From NCBI GenBank assembly GCA_002392385.1, contig DGGX01000106.1, forward strand, positions 7,863 through 17,448: a stretch of 9,586 nt of DNA, given 5' to 3'. This DNA is from Lachnospiraceae bacterium UBA3863. GTDB lineage: Bacteria; Bacillota; Clostridia; Lachnospirales; Lachnospiraceae. Shown here piece after piece: positions 7,498-9,586 of the stretch (position 1 is its first letter; the number at the start of each line of letters is the position of its first letter). The notes beneath the pieces are model-generated. The model made no database searches, was not told the DNA's origin, and worked only from the letters and a program-made list of their open reading frames with translations. A program made the translations under genes and the position numbers.

Positions 7498-7762
7498 CAC
7501 ACAGAGGACGGTTCTCTGTAGTGTCGGCATTGAAAACGGGGTTCTGACTAAATTGAATGCATACACATTTCCCAGAGACCCTTCGGAAACGCCGGTACTT
7601 CATTTTTCCGAGCCTCTGGCGACGGAAAAATGTTATGTACCGTTGCGTTTACGACGGAGCGAGAGCGTGTCTCAGGGGAATGTGTATGCATTTTGATTAC
7701 TTAGCTCATGACCCTGTTTTTTCAATGGCAGTCCTCACACAGAGAACCGTCCCCTGTGTGAG
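7498..7762. mobile_element. Long palindromic MITE/REP-like element, about 265 bases
   Basis: The two halves are inverted copies around a 12-base centre (7611-7622, itself GCC-TCT-GGC). Matching blocks from inside out are 7602-7610 with 7623-7631 (9/9), 7593-7598 with 7637-7642 (6/6), 7587-7592 with 7645-7650 (6/6), 7575-7579 with 7669-7673 (5/5), 7556-7569 with 7679-7692 (14/14) and 7528-7536 with 7719-7727 (9/9). The two GACGGTT hairpins lie at the ends. The arms differ by small insertions and substitutions. There is no coding sequence inside. It fits a non-autonomous element able to fold into one long hairpin. Target-site duplications are not evident. Confidence 0.65.
7501..7519 (+). repeat. 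REP-like hairpin, copy 2 (left end of the palindrome)
   Basis: ACAGAG (7501-7506) and CTCTGT (7514-7519) form a perfect 6-bp stem around the same GACGGTT loop as copies 1 and 3. Where copy 1 has a G·T pair this copy has A-T, a change that keeps the pairing. Confidence 0.7.
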
Positions 7763-7774
7763 CCCCTGTGTGAG
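7734..7774 (-). repeat. REP-like hairpin, copy 3, with a duplicated edge
   Basis: Inverted relative to copies 1 and 2. CTCACACAG (7734-7742) pairs with CTGTGTGAG (7754-7762), extended inward by two more pairs around the GACGGTT loop (minus-strand reading). The 12-mer CCCCTGTGTGAG at 7751-7762 is repeated directly at 7763-7774. It ends 4 bases from the stop of the symporter gene and lies in its 3' untranslated region. No U run follows on that strand, so it may stabilise the 3' end more than terminate. Confidence 0.7.
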
Positions 7775-7778
7775 CGTC

Positions 7779-9140
7779 TCACGCCGGCAGCAGGCCCATG
7801 ACCAGGATGACGAGGATGAGGGCCGGCAGGAGGAAGCGGAAGCAGGGCTTCAGGGAGTAGGGCAGGCGCAGGCCGCGGCCTGTGTTGGTCTCTTCGATAT
7901 AGTTGTCCCAGCCCCAGCCCAGGCGGGTGGTGCAGAAGAGCACATAGATGAAGGCGCCGCCGGGCAGGAGGAGGTTGGAAACGATGAAGTCCTCGCTGTC
8001 CAGGATATCGCGGCCGCCGATCAGGCGCAGGTCGGAGAGCACGTTGTAGCCCAGCAGGCAGGGCATGGAGGCCAGCAGCAGGAAGATGCAGAGCAGGACG
8101 GAGGCCTGTTTGCGGGTCCAGCCGAAGCACTCCATGGAGGTGGAGAGGATCATCTCAAACACGGCGATGACCGTGGAGAAGCTGGCGAAGGTCATGAAGA
8201 GGAAGAAGAGGGTCCCCCACAGGCGGCCGCCGGGCATGCCCACGAAGATGTTGGGCAGGGTGATGAAGATGAGCGGCGGGCCCGCGTTGGGCTCGATCCC
8301 GAAGGAGAAGCAGGCCGGGAAGATGATCATGCCGGACATGAGGGCCACGAAGGTGTCCAGACCGCAGATGCTCAGGGCCTCGCTTCCCAGGGTCTGTTCT
8401 TTGGACATATAGCTGCCGAAGATCTCCATGGAGCCGATGCCCAGGCTCAGGGTGAAGAAGGCCTGGTTCATGGCGGAGACTATCACCTTGGTGATACCTG
8501 TCTCCATGGCCCGGCCGAAATCGGGCAGGAGGTAGAAGCGGACGCCGTCCATGGCACCAGGCAGGGTCAGGGAGCGGACGGCCAGAACGATGATCAGGAG
8601 CAGGAGGCCGGTCATCATGACCTTGGTGACCCGCTCGATGCCCGTCTGCAGGCCCATGCTGCAGACAAGGAAGCCGGCGATGACCGTGATGGCCATCCAG
8701 ATCATCATCTCGATGGGATTGGCCAGCATGGCGCTGAACACGCCCGCGACCTCGTCGCCCACCTGCACGCCTTCAAAGCTGCCGGTGAGGAACTTGAAGA
8801 AATAGCCCAGCATCCAGCCGGAGACGGTGGTGTAGTACATCATGAGCAGGGTGCAGCCCAGAAGGCAGAGCCAACCGTGAAGGTGCCATTTCTGGCCGGG
8901 CTTTTCCAGTTTTTTGTAGCTGCCCACGGAGCCCATGCGGCTGGCGCGGCCGATGGCCAGCTCCATGGTCAGGACAGGAGCGCCCATGATGACAAGAAAC
9001 AGAAGATAGAAGAGGACAAAAACACCTCCGCCGCCCTGTCCGGTGATGTAGGGGAATTTCCAGACATTGCCGATACCGATGGCACACCCCGCGCTGACCA
9101 GCAGAAAGCCGAGGCGGGATCCGAATCTCTCGCGTTCCAA
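7779..9140 (-). CDS. Sodium-dependent transporter, NSS (SNF/LeuT) family
   Basis: The protein has 453 residues with about 11 membrane helices, the usual number for many bacterial NSS members (LeuT has 12). ERFGSRLGF opens the protein. The broken helix 1 motif GCAIGIGNVWKFPY covers residues 18-31, where Ala20 and Asn25 correspond to sodium ligands of LeuT. The family sequence FFTLSLGIGSMEIFGSY lies in the sixth hydrophobic helix and LDTFVALMSG in the seventh. The family imports amino acids or related amines with sodium; the substrate cannot be told. The TTG at 9140 is chosen as start because GGGAGGT (9148-9154, minus strand) lies 7 bases before it. An upstream in-frame TTG at 9158 would put that site inside the gene. 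It stands alone between the repeat region and divergent rfbB. The long opposing plus-strand frame is a shadow. Confidence 0.9.
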   Translation of the reverse strand: MERERFGSRLGFLLVSAGCAIGIGNVWKFPYITGQGGGGVFVLFYLLFLVIMGAPVLTMELAIGRASRMGSVGSYKKLEKPGQKWHLHGWLCLLGCTLLMMYYTTVSGWMLGYFFKFLTGSFEGVQVGDEVAGVFSAMLANPIEMMIWMAITVIAGFLVCSMGLQTGIERVTKVMMTGLLLLIIVLAVRSLTLPGAMDGVRFYLLPDFGRAMETGITKVIVSAMNQAFFTLSLGIGSMEIFGSYMSKEQTLGSEALSICGLDTFVALMSGMIIFPACFSFGIEPNAGPPLIFITLPNIFVGMPGGRLWGTLFFLFMTFASFSTVIAVFEMILSTSMECFGWTRKQASVLLCIFLLLASMPCLLGYNVLSDLRLIGGRDILDSEDFIVSNLLLPGGAFIYVLFCTTRLGWGWDNYIEETNTGRGLRLPYSLKPCFRFLLPALILVILVMGLLPA

Positions 9141-9147
9141 AATAGAG

Positions 9148-9154
9148 ACCTCCC
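9148..9154 (-). promoter_or_regulatory. Ribosome binding site that fixes the symporter start
   Basis: The minus strand reads GGGAGGT, a near-consensus Shine-Dalgarno, 7 bases before TTG 9140. It decides between the TTG codons at 9158 and 9140 in favour of the shorter form, which also begins where NSS proteins normally begin (Met-Glu-Arg before the GSRLG motif). Confidence 0.7.
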
Positions 9155-9167
9155 TCAAATTGATTTG

Positions 9168-9176
9168 TGATACAAT
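9168..9176 (+). promoter_or_regulatory. Possible extended -10 promoter for rfbB
   Basis: TGATACAAT is an extended -10 (TGn plus a 5/6 match). No good -35 is seen 17 bases upstream. Transcription would start near 9183 and give a leader of about 120 bases. Weak, consensus-only evidence. Confidence 0.25.
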
Positions 9177-9192
9177 ACCAGATAGTACACAG

Positions 9193-9219
9193 CCGCCGGC
9201 CTGATCCGGCCGCGGGCGG
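9193..9219 (+). other. GC-rich stem-loop in the rfbB-symporter intergenic region
   Basis: CCGCCGGCC (9193-9201) pairs with GGCC (9208-9211) and GGCGG (9215-9219), leaving a 3-base bulge and the loop TGATCC. It would lie in the rfbB leader. No T run follows, so it is not an obvious attenuator. No known riboswitch is recognised in the 163 bases between the genes. Confidence 0.4.
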
Positions 9220-9303
9220 TGCCTATCGAAACAACGCTAACAGAATACCACATCTTCGGGTAAAAGTGCGAACAAATCCCAAAAAACAGCCACGGAGGAC
9301 CCT

Positions 9304-9586
9304 ATGACCATGATCGTGACCGGCGGTGCCGGTTTTATCGGAGCCAATTTCCTTTACTATATGCGTGCCAACCATCCTGAGGAGCGGGTGGTCTGCGTGG
9401 ACAAGCTGACCTACGCGGGCAACCTGTCCACCCTGCGGCCGATCCTGGAGGACCCGGCCGCTGCGGACACCTTCCGTTTTGTCAGGGCGGACATCTGCGA
9501 CCGCGCCGCCATGGACGCCCTCTTCAAGGAGGAGCAGCCGGACTGCGTGGTGAATTTTGCCGCCGAGTCCCACGTGGACAGGTCCA
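9304..9586 (+). CDS. rfbB: dTDP-glucose 4,6-dehydratase, 5' part (94 residues visible)
   Basis: The NAD-binding motif GGAGFIG occupies residues 7-13. DKLTYAGN at 33-40, with Asp33 at the end of the second strand, is characteristic of RfbB/RmlB. NFAAESHVDRS lies at 84-94 just before the window ends. The enzyme converts dTDP-glucose to dTDP-4-keto-6-deoxyglucose, the second step towards dTDP-L-rhamnose and other deoxysugars, in the cytoplasm. ATG 9304 is preceded by GGAGG at 9294-9298 with a 5-base spacer; the alternative ATG at 9310 is less well placed. The full protein should run to about 340 residues. It is divergent from the symporter and probably opens an operon beyond the edge, giving a second link to surface glycans in this locus. 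Confidence 0.92.
   Translation, partial: MTMIVTGGAGFIGANFLYYMRANHPEERVVCVDKLTYAGNLSTLRPILEDPAAADTFRFVRADICDRAAMDALFKEEQPDCVVNFAAESHVDRS

Noticed and set aside
7541..7570. Kinship between the tandem unit and the palindrome (both contain GACTAAA followed by a GGAATTCAT- or TGAATGCAT-like stretch)
   Set aside because: The similarity covers too few bases to separate from chance by eye.
7362..7696. Short plus-strand frames of 61 and 72 codons in the repeat region
   Set aside because: They run through the tandem repeats and the palindrome, have no ribosome site or family features, and are explained by the repeats.
7734..7762. Intrinsic terminator for the symporter gene
   Set aside because: The stem is strong but no U run follows on the minus strand, and the same hairpin occurs twice more away from gene ends.
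7557..9170. A 537-residue plus-strand frame opposite the symporter
   Set aside because: It is rich in His, Gln, Asp and Gly in the way expected from the reverse of a GC-rich membrane-protein gene, has no family features, and lies over a clear NSS gene.

Overview
The window looks like a chromosomal segment of a GC-rich, low-motility-of-evidence Gram-positive anaerobe, most probably a gut Clostridia/Lachnospiraceae-type Firmicute. The grounds are clear Shine-Dalgarno sites, GTG and TTG starts, a secreted protein with clostridial-style cell-wall-binding repeats and no outer-membrane genes. This assignment is inference; no marker gene is present.

Positions 1-3811 (+ strand) are the 3' end of a surface-polysaccharide or teichoic-acid-type operon. 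It holds the tail of an unrecognised gene, a 48-residue single-span membrane protein, a LicD-family phosphotransferase, a MurJ/MVN-family lipid-linked precursor flippase and an ATP-grasp protein of the sugar-transfer-associated type. The first three junctions are stop/start overlaps and the last is a 2-base gap, so the genes look translationally coupled. A strong rho-independent terminator follows at 3825-3870 and probably serves both converging transcripts.

Positions 3900-6851 (- strand) encode a 983-residue secreted protein: signal peptide, metallo-beta-lactamase-fold hydrolase, a long array of cell-wall-binding repeats with an internal duplication, and an acidic Thr/Glu/Ala/Pro-rich tail. 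A promoter for it is visible at 6953-6982. A secreted hydrolase of this fold with wall-binding repeats beside a LicD gene recalls pneumococcal Pce, which removes the phosphocholine that LicD enzymes add; the parallel is a hypothesis.

Positions 6852-7778 contain no convincing gene but are full of structure. There are six tandem copies of a 52-53-base unit, each with two small inverted repeats and decaying from left to right. There are three small hairpins sharing the loop GACGGTT. There is also a palindrome of about 265 bases (7498-7762) whose two ends are two of these hairpins in opposite orientation. This resembles a MITE/REP-type non-autonomous element and is the least explained part of the window.

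Positions 7779-9140 (- strand) encode an 11-span NSS-family sodium symporter that most likely starts at a TTG at 9140. At 9304 a divergent rfbB/rmlB (dTDP-glucose 4,6-dehydratase) begins and runs off the end, presumably opening a second sugar-nucleotide operon.
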